A DNA stretch of 64,000 bases. It comes from Aureibaculum flavum. Its GTDB lineage: Bacteria > Bacteroidota > Bacteroidia > Flavobacteriales > Flavobacteriaceae. Below, piece after piece: positions 43,575-51,555 of the stretch. The notes under the pieces are model-generated. The model saw nothing but the letters and a program-made list of their open reading frames with translations, ran no database searches and was not told the DNA's origin. Location: positions 1 through 64,000 of the forward strand of contig NZ_JAEHFJ010000014.1 of assembly GCF_016406085.1 (NCBI RefSeq), given 5' to 3'. Every line of letters starts with the position of its first letter. Positions within the stretch are counted from its first letter, which is position 1. Made by a program: the position numbers and the translations under genes.

Positions 43575-45203
43575 ATGAAAATAGAAACGATTTTAAAATC
43601 AAAAAGAAACCTAATAGTGATGGCCATAGGTATTTTAGTCTTTAGTGCATCTATGCAGTCGCAAGTTACACGTGATCATAGAAATAAAGGAGGAGATGAT
43701 CCTTTTACAAGGTTGAAGGCGGAAGCAAAAAGAACAAAAACTGAGAAATCTAATATGAAATCGGTAAAAATAACAGTAAATGATCCAAATTGGAAAGGTG
43801 AAACAAAGTCCAAAATTAAGTTCGTACCGTTTAAATTAGAAGATGATAAAGGAAGAGCCATTTCATCTGGAAAAAGAATTGTGTTAAAAAATGGTAAGGC
43901 AGCAACTGCCCAAGAGGTTATAAATGAACTAAATGAGATAGAAAAAAAACTTAACGCTAAGGGATATTCGTTGCGTAATAAGACTTCACCAATAATTTCA
44001 AAAACAGTAACAAGTAGTGCATATTTAGATGGTAAAAGAAAAATGGTTCCAAGATCTAAAGGTGTATTGAAAAAGGGAACTGTACTTAAAAACTATATGA
44101 GTTTAGAAAAAAAAGTAAAAATCGAATCGTCAACTTCTGGAGGACGAACAAAGACAATTACCCTAAAGCCATTTAGTATGTATACTGAACGTGAAAAAAT
44201 AGAGGTTAATAAATACAATTATTTAACGGAGTCAGGTACTATAAAAGCGAAAAAGCAAAAAGGTGCTAGAAGATTCATAAATATTAAACCAAAACAAATA
44301 GGGAATCTTTCTCCAATTTCAGAATACAAGCCTTCTGATAAAAGAGCTAATTGGAATTTTGGTAACCCTAAAACGTTTCAAGCAAGTATAGAAGGAACAT
44401 TACATCGTTACGCAAAAATTTATCCTTTTGACCCTAAAAATCCAGAAAAAAATAAGTCAGAGTTTAATGTTTCTGCAACAGGAAAAGTAAAAGGTACGCT
44501 CAGAGAGAATTCTATGGATATACTCAATGCATCATGTGGGTTCTATGTGCCATCTAATGAATCTAAAAAGATGAGGGCAAATATGCAAGTAAAAATTCTT
44601 GGAACAACAATTTTTAATAAAAGTACTTTACATTCACAACAAGCTTCATTTTCAAAAGTACATGCTAAAAGTTTTGATAATTCTTTTGAGATAGAAGTGC
44701 CAATAGTTGCGGGAATAGACTTTGTTGGCCTTGTTGGTATCAGAGGAGAAGTTGGTTTTGAATATAACGGTGAAATTCATAGAACAGTAGCAATGGTTAA
44801 AGGAAAACCAATTGTGAACTTGGAAGGCTATGGTAAAGCAGGTATTGAATTCTTGAAGGTATTTGGAGGTGGTGTTGAAGGAACATTATCCTTTATAAAA
44901 GGTGAATTAGAACTACAAGCATATTCTGGAATTTTTAATCAAAATTCTGAACAGATAGTAGTTGGCATCAATCATTATTTTGGATATGATATTAATATTT
45001 TAAAAGGTTCACTTAATGCTTATGCAGAAGTATGTGTACCTGAATTTGTACCCATTTATGGTGGAGATTGTAAACGTTATAAGCACAATTTATTTGATTG
45101 GGATGGCTTTAGCTCCTCCGGAACTGTTGATCAAGGAAGTGCAACATACACATTAGCAAATATTGCCAAATATGATGAAGAACTTGTTATAATAGGAAAT
45201 TAA
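43575..45203 (+). CDS. Large exported beta-rich protein of unknown function
   Basis: A 542-residue protein with a signal segment (LIVMAIGILVFSASMQSQ), then QVTRDHRNKGG. The N-terminal half is basic and low in recognisable motifs. The C-terminal 250 residues are beta-rich with amphipathic strands (VAGIDFVGLVGIRGEVGFEY, NLEGYGKAGIEFLKVFGGGV), reminiscent of lipid-transfer or sheet proteins. It ends 19 bp before the vitellogenin-N-like gene, so the two are surely co-transcribed. Function unknown; assignment as a lipid-binding partner is speculative. Confidence 0.65.
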   Translation: MKIETILKSKRNLIVMAIGILVFSASMQSQVTRDHRNKGGDDPFTRLKAEAKRTKTEKSNMKSVKITVNDPNWKGETKSKIKFVPFKLEDDKGRAISSGKRIVLKNGKAATAQEVINELNEIEKKLNAKGYSLRNKTSPIISKTVTSSAYLDGKRKMVPRSKGVLKKGTVLKNYMSLEKKVKIESSTSGGRTKTITLKPFSMYTEREKIEVNKYNYLTESGTIKAKKQKGARRFINIKPKQIGNLSPISEYKPSDKRANWNFGNPKTFQASIEGTLHRYAKIYPFDPKNPEKNKSEFNVSATGKVKGTLRENSMDILNASCGFYVPSNESKKMRANMQVKILGTTIFNKSTLHSQQASFSKVHAKSFDNSFEIEVPIVAGIDFVGLVGIRGEVGFEYNGEIHRTVAMVKGKPIVNLEGYGKAGIEFLKVFGGGVEGTLSFIKGELELQAYSGIFNQNSEQIVVGINHYFGYDINILKGSLNAYAEVCVPEFVPIYGGDCKRYKHNLFDWDGFSSSGTVDQGSATYTLANIAKYDEELVIIGN

Positions 45204-45222
45204 ACATGAGGTTAAAAGAATC

Positions 45223-46899
45223 ATGAAAAAGATACTACAATTTTTTGGTTGCCTACTTTTTTTATGTCTAATATTCGTTAGATGTAAAGGGAGTAAGGTG
45301 ATTAATTCTTCAAATCAGTTTAATTACATATACAATTCTGAAAATTTTGGATTTAATGATATAAATAGACTATATAGTTCAGACACCGTAAATGCTGAGA
45401 AATCATTTTTTGAAAGTGAGACTTTACAAGATGCAGAAGTAACTGTAAGAAGTAATTTGACTCAAACAATTTTAAAACAAGATACTGAAGGTAAGTTGGT
45501 TTGTTACCAATTAATTAATCCATCCTTTATTCTTAAAAGTGGAGGGCTAATTACAGATACTAAATTTATTAGCAAAGAATTAGTAAAACCAGTATATGTT
45601 GAAATGAATAATCATGGGAAAATAGGATTAATTAGTACCGACTCATCAATGACTGAAATGGCAATTGGAATTCTCAAAGATATTATTAGTAGAACACAGT
45701 TTGTATTACCAGTAGAAAAAGCTAAAAGTTGGAGAACTACAGAGGAAAATACAAATGGAACATACACAGCCAATTATCGAATTTTAGAATCGAACTTAAA
45801 AGGTAGGGTTTATGAAAAAGAAATTGATAAGTACCTGAAATATAAGTCAAAAAGGAAAAATCAAAATATTTATACTGATAATAAAACGACGATAGAGACC
45901 GATGATGATGATGGTATAATTAAATCTATTAATACATCAGAAGCACAAGTAGTGCTTAATAATGCAGATACGATAAGTGCTTCTGGTACTAAATTATCTA
46001 TTGTGTTATTATCAGTAGTTAAGGTGAAAAAGAGAGCAATTAATGAGTTTTTAAAAAATAAAACTTCAAGTAGGTACAAGAACAAAACAACAATAAGTGC
46101 TCCTATTTCATCAGAAAAAATAACTAAAATGGTTTATGCCGGAATATTGGGCTCTGATAATTGGCAGCAATTACTCCAAAGGTTATCTGCGAAAAGCTTA
46201 ACAAAGAAAGAAGAAGATGTTTTAATTGAAAAATTGAGTGCTATGTATTATTTAGAACCTGAAACATGTAAAAAAGCAGTTTTTTTTCTAAAAAATGAAT
46301 CCTTTAACGCTACCATTTCTAAGGTACTTTTAAAAGCATTATCAATAACAGAAACAGAGGGTGCTACAAATGCTATGGCTCAAATTATAGAGATTAACAA
46401 TACAAATGAAGAAGTGTTAGAAGAATTGCTACCTGCATTGGCAACAACTTCTAAGCCAACCAGTGAGGCAACAGATATCATTAAATCATTAGCATTTGAG
46501 AAAAAAGTCACTCAAAATAATTTTATTAAATCAACGGCACAATTAACACTTGGAGGAATGGCAAAACAATTTTTGAAAATGGATTCTTTGAAAGCTAAAA
46601 CATTAACTAGATACCTTATCGAAGAAATGAAATTTGAAAAAGATACAATTCAACACCTTTTAGTGCTGGGTAATACTGGGTCAACTTTAATTTTACCATT
46701 TATTAAGTCTTTGGTTGAGAGTTCTCAAACTTCCGAAAAAGTAAAGATTGAAGCGGTTTCTGCTTTGAGTCTAATTAACTATAAACAAGTCTCTATATAC
46801 TTAAAAAAAATGCTAAAACATAAAAATGTTGCAATACAGAATAAAGCAGCGGAAGTTATTGCTTTTCAGAAAAGCAGTTTTGTGAAAATCGAGAACTAG
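45223..46899 (+). CDS. Lipoprotein resembling the vitellogenin N-terminal/helical module
   Basis: A 558-residue lipoprotein (lipobox FVRC). Residues about 30-220 are beta-rich with an order like the N-sheet of large lipid-transfer proteins: a FNYIYNSE start, EVTVRSNLTQTIL, PVYVEMNNHGKIGLI, MAIGILKDIISRTQFVLP, then WRTTEENTNGTYTANYRI. From about 300 to 558 it is all-helical HEAT/ARM-like (ETEGATNAMAQIIEINNTNE, LLVLGNTGSTLILPFIKSL, AVSALSLINYKQVSIYLKKM). The two-part layout matches the vitellogenin/MTP N-terminal module. This is pattern similarity only, without an alignment. With the beta-rich upstream protein it suggests a lipid-handling system in the envelope. Confidence 0.6.
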   Translation: MKKILQFFGCLLFLCLIFVRCKGSKVINSSNQFNYIYNSENFGFNDINRLYSSDTVNAEKSFFESETLQDAEVTVRSNLTQTILKQDTEGKLVCYQLINPSFILKSGGLITDTKFISKELVKPVYVEMNNHGKIGLISTDSSMTEMAIGILKDIISRTQFVLPVEKAKSWRTTEENTNGTYTANYRILESNLKGRVYEKEIDKYLKYKSKRKNQNIYTDNKTTIETDDDDGIIKSINTSEAQVVLNNADTISASGTKLSIVLLSVVKVKKRAINEFLKNKTSSRYKNKTTISAPISSEKITKMVYAGILGSDNWQQLLQRLSAKSLTKKEEDVLIEKLSAMYYLEPETCKKAVFFLKNESFNATISKVLLKALSITETEGATNAMAQIIEINNTNEEVLEELLPALATTSKPTSEATDIIKSLAFEKKVTQNNFIKSTAQLTLGGMAKQFLKMDSLKAKTLTRYLIEEMKFEKDTIQHLLVLGNTGSTLILPFIKSLVESSQTSEKVKIEAVSALSLINYKQVSIYLKKMLKHKNVAIQNKAAEVIAFQKSSFVKIEN

Positions 46900-47019
46900 A
46901 CATGAGGTATTCACAAATACTACTAGTTAATGACGAAATAATGAAAGTAGTTTCTTGTATTATATTTTAACATTGTGATAAATAAATCAATTTATACAAA
47001 CCATTAAACCATAAATAAT

Positions 47020-47757
47020 ATGAACAAAATACTCGTCGTCCTTTACGGAATCGTAGCTTACATCATTTTCCTAATTGCCTTTTTATATGCTATTGGCTTT
47101 GTTGGAAACATTGTTGTCCCTAAATCAATTGATTCAGGGGTGGAAGGTCCGTTATTACAATCTGCCCTTATAAATATTGGTTTGCTTAGCCTATTTGCCA
47201 TTCAGCATACTATAATGGCACGTCCTGCCTTTAAAAAGTGGTTGAGTAATTATGTAAATCCCGCTATTGAACGCAGTACATTTGTTTTACTATCTAGCCT
47301 TATTCTATTGTTGATGTATTGGAAATGGCAACCTATGACGGAAATTATCTGGGAAACTGAAGGTACAATCGCATCTATTATAACCGTTATGTTTTATTCA
47401 GGTTGGTTAATAGTACTCTTATCAACCTTTATGATCAGTCATTTTGAGCTATTTGGACTTACCCAGATTTATGAGAATTTTAAAGACCGAAAATTGACCT
47501 ATCCACCTTTCCAGATAAATTATTTTTACAAATTAATAAGACATCCAATGATGTTGGGCTTTATTATCGCCTTTTGGGCGGCTCCAACGATGACAGCTGG
47601 ACGGCTTTTATTCGCAGTTGTAACCACAGCATATATCTTCGTTGCGGTCAAATTCTTAGAAGAAAAAGATTTAAAAAAGTTAATTGGAGAAGAGTATGAA
47701 ACGTATCAAAAAGAGGTGCCAATGATAATTCCATTTACAAAAATTAAAAAAAGTTGA
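47020..47757 (+). CDS. MddA-like membrane methyltransferase (ICMT family)
   Basis: A 245-residue integral membrane protein with about six helices. Family marks of the isoprenylcysteine methyltransferase-like group are AIQHTIMARPAFKKW near the middle and the C-terminal RHPMMLGFIIAFWAAP, followed by EEKDLKKLIGEEYETYQKEV, which binds S-adenosylmethionine. The combination and length fit methanethiol S-methyltransferase MddA, which makes dimethyl sulfide; the NnrU relatives are an alternative. No sulfur genes are adjacent. Confidence 0.75.
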   Translation: MNKILVVLYGIVAYIIFLIAFLYAIGFVGNIVVPKSIDSGVEGPLLQSALINIGLLSLFAIQHTIMARPAFKKWLSNYVNPAIERSTFVLLSSLILLLMYWKWQPMTEIIWETEGTIASIITVMFYSGWLIVLLSTFMISHFELFGLTQIYENFKDRKLTYPPFQINYFYKLIRHPMMLGFIIAFWAAPTMTAGRLLFAVVTTAYIFVAVKFLEEKDLKKLIGEEYETYQKEVPMIIPFTKIKKS

Positions 47758-47826
47758 ATGCGGTTGTTTTGAATCTATGTTGATATTTTGAAGATATGAA
47801 TTAACCAACCTGATAATTATTAGATG

Positions 47827-47886
47827 ACTTTTGGACAATTATAATATAGTTCCGTCCTAAATGACTTGATTATTAAATTGATAATA
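47827..47886 (+). repeat. 60-bp repeat A flanking the SnoaL-like gene
   Basis: Aligns without gaps to 48501-48560 at roughly 75-80% identity by eye (shared GGACAATTATAA, CGTCCTAAATGA, TATTAAATT). In one frame both copies end GQL-stop, which suggests they derive from the 3' end of a gene. Confidence 0.75.
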
Positions 47887-47949
47887 ATTAGTTTAATATC
47901 CTTAAGAATCCAATAACCAATTTTACAAACTATATAAAACTTACTATTT

Positions 47950-48483
47950 ATGAAAACAAAACTAACATTAGCATCAATTATTATTTTCGGATTATTAATA
48001 ATAGGATGTAAAGAAAAGGAAAAGGAAAAAGAACAAAAAGTAGCAGTTGAAGAAGTTAAAATTGATTTAGTACAAGATGAGTTTCCAGAAGCAAAAAAGG
48101 AAATTGTGGAAACCTTTGGAGCCATTGCACAAAGTTTAAAGGATGGTGATATGGATAAATTAATTTCTTTCCATGCCTATGGACCAAAGTTTACTGAATT
48201 TAAAGATGGTGCACCACGTAATGGGGCAGAGGCAAATGAAACTTATGAGCGTGAAGTTTTTGGGGGTGTTACCGAAGTTGTAAAGTTTGATGCAAAAGAC
48301 ATGCAAATTGCAGTTTATGGAGACGTCGCTAATGTTACATTTCATTCCGATTTTCAATTGAAATTCGGAGAGGATCTCGTTGTTGTTAATGATCAGATTA
48401 GCTTGTTGTTTGTTAAAACTGACAAAGGATGGAAAATAGTAAGTGAACACCATTCGCCATTGAAGAACGAGCAAGAAAGTTAA
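47950..48483 (+). CDS. SnoaL/NTF2-like lipoprotein
   Basis: A 177-residue lipoprotein (lipobox IIGC after LASIIIFGLL). A lysine/glutamate-rich linker is followed by an NTF2-like fold (about 55-170): ETFGAIAQSLKDGDMDKLIS, HAYGPKFTEFKDG, VANVTFHSDFQ and the end GWKIVSEHHSPL. Such domains are small ketosteroid-isomerase-type pockets with varied roles. Catalytic function cannot be predicted. It lies between two 60-bp direct repeats, which hints at past insertion or duplication. Confidence 0.8.
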   Translation: MKTKLTLASIIIFGLLIIGCKEKEKEKEQKVAVEEVKIDLVQDEFPEAKKEIVETFGAIAQSLKDGDMDKLISFHAYGPKFTEFKDGAPRNGAEANETYEREVFGGVTEVVKFDAKDMQIAVYGDVANVTFHSDFQLKFGEDLVVVNDQISLLFVKTDKGWKIVSEHHSPLKNEQES

Positions 48484-48560
48484 AAGAAGAATTTGAGAGG
48501 GCTTTGGGACAATTATAACCCATCCTCGTCCTAAATGATTTGACTATTAAATTAATTATG
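48484..48560 (+). repeat. 60-bp repeat B with a short coding remnant
   Basis: The repeat proper is 48501-48560, matching 47827-47886. Just before and into it, a frame reads LKEEFERALGQL then stop, close to KEEFEKAW near the end of the TPR protein at 49795-51525. This looks like the broken 3' end of a related gene. Confidence 0.55.
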
Positions 48561-48688
48561 AAGAAACTAAGTTAAGGTAAAAAAAGAGAATTAGACTTAT
48601 TAATTAATGGAAAACCCTTAATAACAGCTGAATTTCCTAATTGGAAATGTTATACTATAAAACATGTTTAACTCAACAAAAAAAAATT

Positions 48689-49738
48689 ATGAAATATTTA
48701 CTATCAGTGTTATTCATAATGTCAATGTTATATTCGGTTCAGGGACAAAATATGTCTGGCAAAGTTATTTATGACCGCCTCTATTCCAAGTCTTTGGAAA
48801 ATAATGGAGGAGAAAATCCAACCAGGAGGGTAACAATTTATCTTCCACCAGATTATGATGAAACAACTAATCGGTATCCTGTAATCTATTATTTGCATGG
48901 ATTCACATGGAGTGATAGCCTTCAAGTTGCTTATGACCATTTTGATAAATTGTTGGATAAAGCAATAATTAAAGGAATTATAAAACCTGTTATTGTAGTT
49001 ATGCCAGATGAACATACTCTATATCGGGGAAGTTGGTATACTAATTCATCCTTGACAGGAAAATGGGCCGATTTCACAGGTATCGACTTAGTTACTTTTA
49101 TTGATAAAAAGTATAGGACGTTGCCCAATTGGGAAAGCCGTGGTGTTGCAGGTCATTCCATGGGCGGACAGGGGGCGATAAAGATGGGAATGCTTTTTCC
49201 CCACGTTTTTTCAAGCGTATATGCCCTTTCACCAGCAACTTTGGGCATTGCAAAAGAAATTGGTATTAAGGGAGAGGTATATAAACGAGTTCAAGAAATT
49301 AAAACAAGGGAAGAATTGGTTACTGGATGGGATAAGTTTTATCCAAATGCAATAGTAGCAATGGGGCGTACTTATTCTCCAAACCTAAATAACCCGCCTT
49401 TTTATGCAGATCTACCATTTACCTATAAAGGAGACAGCTTGATTATCAATAATGAAGTGTTGGAGCTATGGCATAAAAAATCAGTTATTGGAATGGCAGA
49501 TAAATATGTTGAAAGTTTAAGAATGCTCAAGGCTTTAAAATTGGACTGGGGAAGAAATGAATGGAGCCCACATATTCCTTTAACTTGTCGAATTTTTAGT
49601 CAAAAGTTGGAAAATTGGGGAGTCAATCATTATGCAGAAGAATATATTGGAACACATGGAAATAAACTATGGACCGATGATGGAAGAGCTTTAAACGATA
49701 TGCTACCTTTCTTCGATACTTATTTGGAATTTGATTAG
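48689..49738 (+). CDS. Secreted esterase, esterase D/feruloyl-esterase type
   Basis: A 349-residue exported protein from the ATG at 48689, which gives the signal peptide YLLSVLFIMSMLYSVQGQ; 16 extra upstream residues are possible but non-signal-like. It has the alpha/beta-hydrolase layout RRVTIYLPPDYDE, PVIYYLHGFTW, PVIVVMPDEHT and the nucleophile elbow GVAGHSMGGQGAI with an intact serine, then a C-terminal His region (NHYAEEYIGTHGN). Substrate is unknown. Unlike the protein at 11055, the catalytic serine is present. Confidence 0.85.
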   Translation: MKYLLSVLFIMSMLYSVQGQNMSGKVIYDRLYSKSLENNGGENPTRRVTIYLPPDYDETTNRYPVIYYLHGFTWSDSLQVAYDHFDKLLDKAIIKGIIKPVIVVMPDEHTLYRGSWYTNSSLTGKWADFTGIDLVTFIDKKYRTLPNWESRGVAGHSMGGQGAIKMGMLFPHVFSSVYALSPATLGIAKEIGIKGEVYKRVQEIKTREELVTGWDKFYPNAIVAMGRTYSPNLNNPPFYADLPFTYKGDSLIINNEVLELWHKKSVIGMADKYVESLRMLKALKLDWGRNEWSPHIPLTCRIFSQKLENWGVNHYAEEYIGTHGNKLWTDDGRALNDMLPFFDTYLEFD

Positions 49739-49794
49739 CGTAAAATAAACTACAGCATCTTAATATATTGTAATTAATTGATTAATATAAAATT

Positions 49795-51525
49795 ATGAAA
49801 ACAAAAATAAATTATATTTTATTTAGCTTTATGCTATTGCCAATAGCTTATTTTTTAAATATAACATTTTCAGAAATTACTTCAGAGAGACCAGCCACGG
49901 CAGGATTAAATTTTATTAAATGTACGTCAACTAAGTATTTATTGACAGACATAGACACTACAAGACAAATCTCTCCACTTTTTGAAAATTTGGGAAATCT
50001 TAATTTCACTATTAGCACCAAAAATGAGCGGGTGCAAGCCTTTTTTAATCAAGGAATGAAATTGAGTTACGCTTTCAATCATGCAGAAGGACATCGTTCT
50101 TTTTTGGAAACGGCTCGGCTAAGCCCTAACACTGCCATGGCGTATTGGGGACAAGCATTTGCATTAGGTCCAAATATAAATGACCCACTACCAGATGGTG
50201 AACGGAAACAAAAAATAAATGAGGCAATGGACAAAGCCTTACAGTTATTGTCTAAGGCTAGTCCCAAGGAAAAAGCATTGATTAATGCATTATCTGCAAG
50301 ATATAGTACTGATTTAACAAAAGATGTTGCTGAACTGAATATGGCCTATATGAACGCTATGAAAAAAGTGGTTCAACGATATCCTGGAGATGTAAATATT
50401 CAAATTTTGTATGCGGCATCAATAATGAACACAGTGCCTTGGAATTATTGGGATAAAGATGGAAATCCATCTCCAAATATTAAAGAAGCCAAAGTAGCTC
50501 TTGAAAAAGCAATGGAGCTTGAACCTGAAAACCCTGGTGGGCATCATTACTATATCCATATGGTAGAATTACCTTATCCAGATATGGGTGTAGCAAGTGC
50601 TGATAAGCTTGTTACTTTAATGCCAGGAGCTGGTCATATTGTTCATATGCCTTCACATATTTATATTAGAGTGGGAAGATATTTAGATGCTGTTAAAGTG
50701 AATCAAGCCGCAATTTTGGCAGATGAAGATTATATTTCACAATGTTTTGCTCAAGGTATATACCCTTTGGGTTATTACCCACATAACATTCATTTTTTAT
50801 GGTCATCAGCTAGTTTACTTGGAGCTAGTGATATTGCTATAGATGCGGCCAAAAAAACCGCTGAAAAAGTACCAACGGGAGAATTAGAAACCTTAACTTT
50901 TTTACAAGATTTTGCGGCTACACCGTTATTAGCATATACGCGGTTTGGAAAATGGAATGAGATTTTGACGATACCTGCTCCTAATCCGAAAATTAAGCAT
51001 TTGAGTCTTATGCAGCATTACGCTCGTGGAATTGCTTTTGTAAGAAAAGGGAATATAAAGGAGGCTCAAGAAGAGTTGGATGCTATTGCTGTACTTAAGA
51101 AAGATCCTGATTTAGAAACATTAGTAGCCACTGCAAACAATGCATCCATCCATGCCGCTAATATTGCTTTTGAAGTGGTGGCAGGAGAGTTAGCAGCATT
51201 AAAAGGTGATTATTCAACATCAATAGAACACCTTAAAAATGCTGTAAAATTTGAAGATGGGTTAACCTACACTGAGCCCGCTGCTTGGCATATACCCACA
51301 CGTCAAAATTTGGGAGCGGTGCTATTGAAAGCTGGAAAATTTTCTGAAGCTGAAATAATATATAAGGAAGATTTGAATATTTTAAGACAAAACGGATGGT
51401 CTTTAACTGGCTTATATCATAGCTTAAAAGCTCAAGATAAAATGGGAGAAGCAAAAAAGATAAAAGAAGAATTTGAAAAGGCATGGGAACATGCCGATAT
51501 TGAAATAGAAAGTTCTGTGTTGTAA
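49795..51525 (+). CDS. Exported TPR protein
   Basis: A 576-residue protein with an N-terminal signal or anchor (FSFMLLPIAYFLNITF). Helical repeats include LSYAFNHAEGHRSFLETARL, AMAYWGQAFALGPNIND and a conserved GGHHYYIHMVE block near the centre. This family is widespread in Bacteroidota and related phyla, without known enzyme activity despite the His-rich motif. It is co-directional with the esterase upstream and the TonB-dependent receptor 30 bp downstream, so the three may form an operon. Confidence 0.8.
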   Translation: MKTKINYILFSFMLLPIAYFLNITFSEITSERPATAGLNFIKCTSTKYLLTDIDTTRQISPLFENLGNLNFTISTKNERVQAFFNQGMKLSYAFNHAEGHRSFLETARLSPNTAMAYWGQAFALGPNINDPLPDGERKQKINEAMDKALQLLSKASPKEKALINALSARYSTDLTKDVAELNMAYMNAMKKVVQRYPGDVNIQILYAASIMNTVPWNYWDKDGNPSPNIKEAKVALEKAMELEPENPGGHHYYIHMVELPYPDMGVASADKLVTLMPGAGHIVHMPSHIYIRVGRYLDAVKVNQAAILADEDYISQCFAQGIYPLGYYPHNIHFLWSSASLLGASDIAIDAAKKTAEKVPTGELETLTFLQDFAATPLLAYTRFGKWNEILTIPAPNPKIKHLSLMQHYARGIAFVRKGNIKEAQEELDAIAVLKKDPDLETLVATANNASIHAANIAFEVVAGELAALKGDYSTSIEHLKNAVKFEDGLTYTEPAAWHIPTRQNLGAVLLKAGKFSEAEIIYKEDLNILRQNGWSLTGLYHSLKAQDKMGEAKKIKEEFEKAWEHADIEIESSVL

Positions 51526-51555
51526 TTATGACATCGGAAAATAGAAATTAAAACA

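Noticed and set aside
38644-46899. Polysaccharide utilisation locus
   Set aside because: The HTCS is typical, but no SusC/SusD pair, glycoside hydrolase or lyase is found in the surrounding genes.
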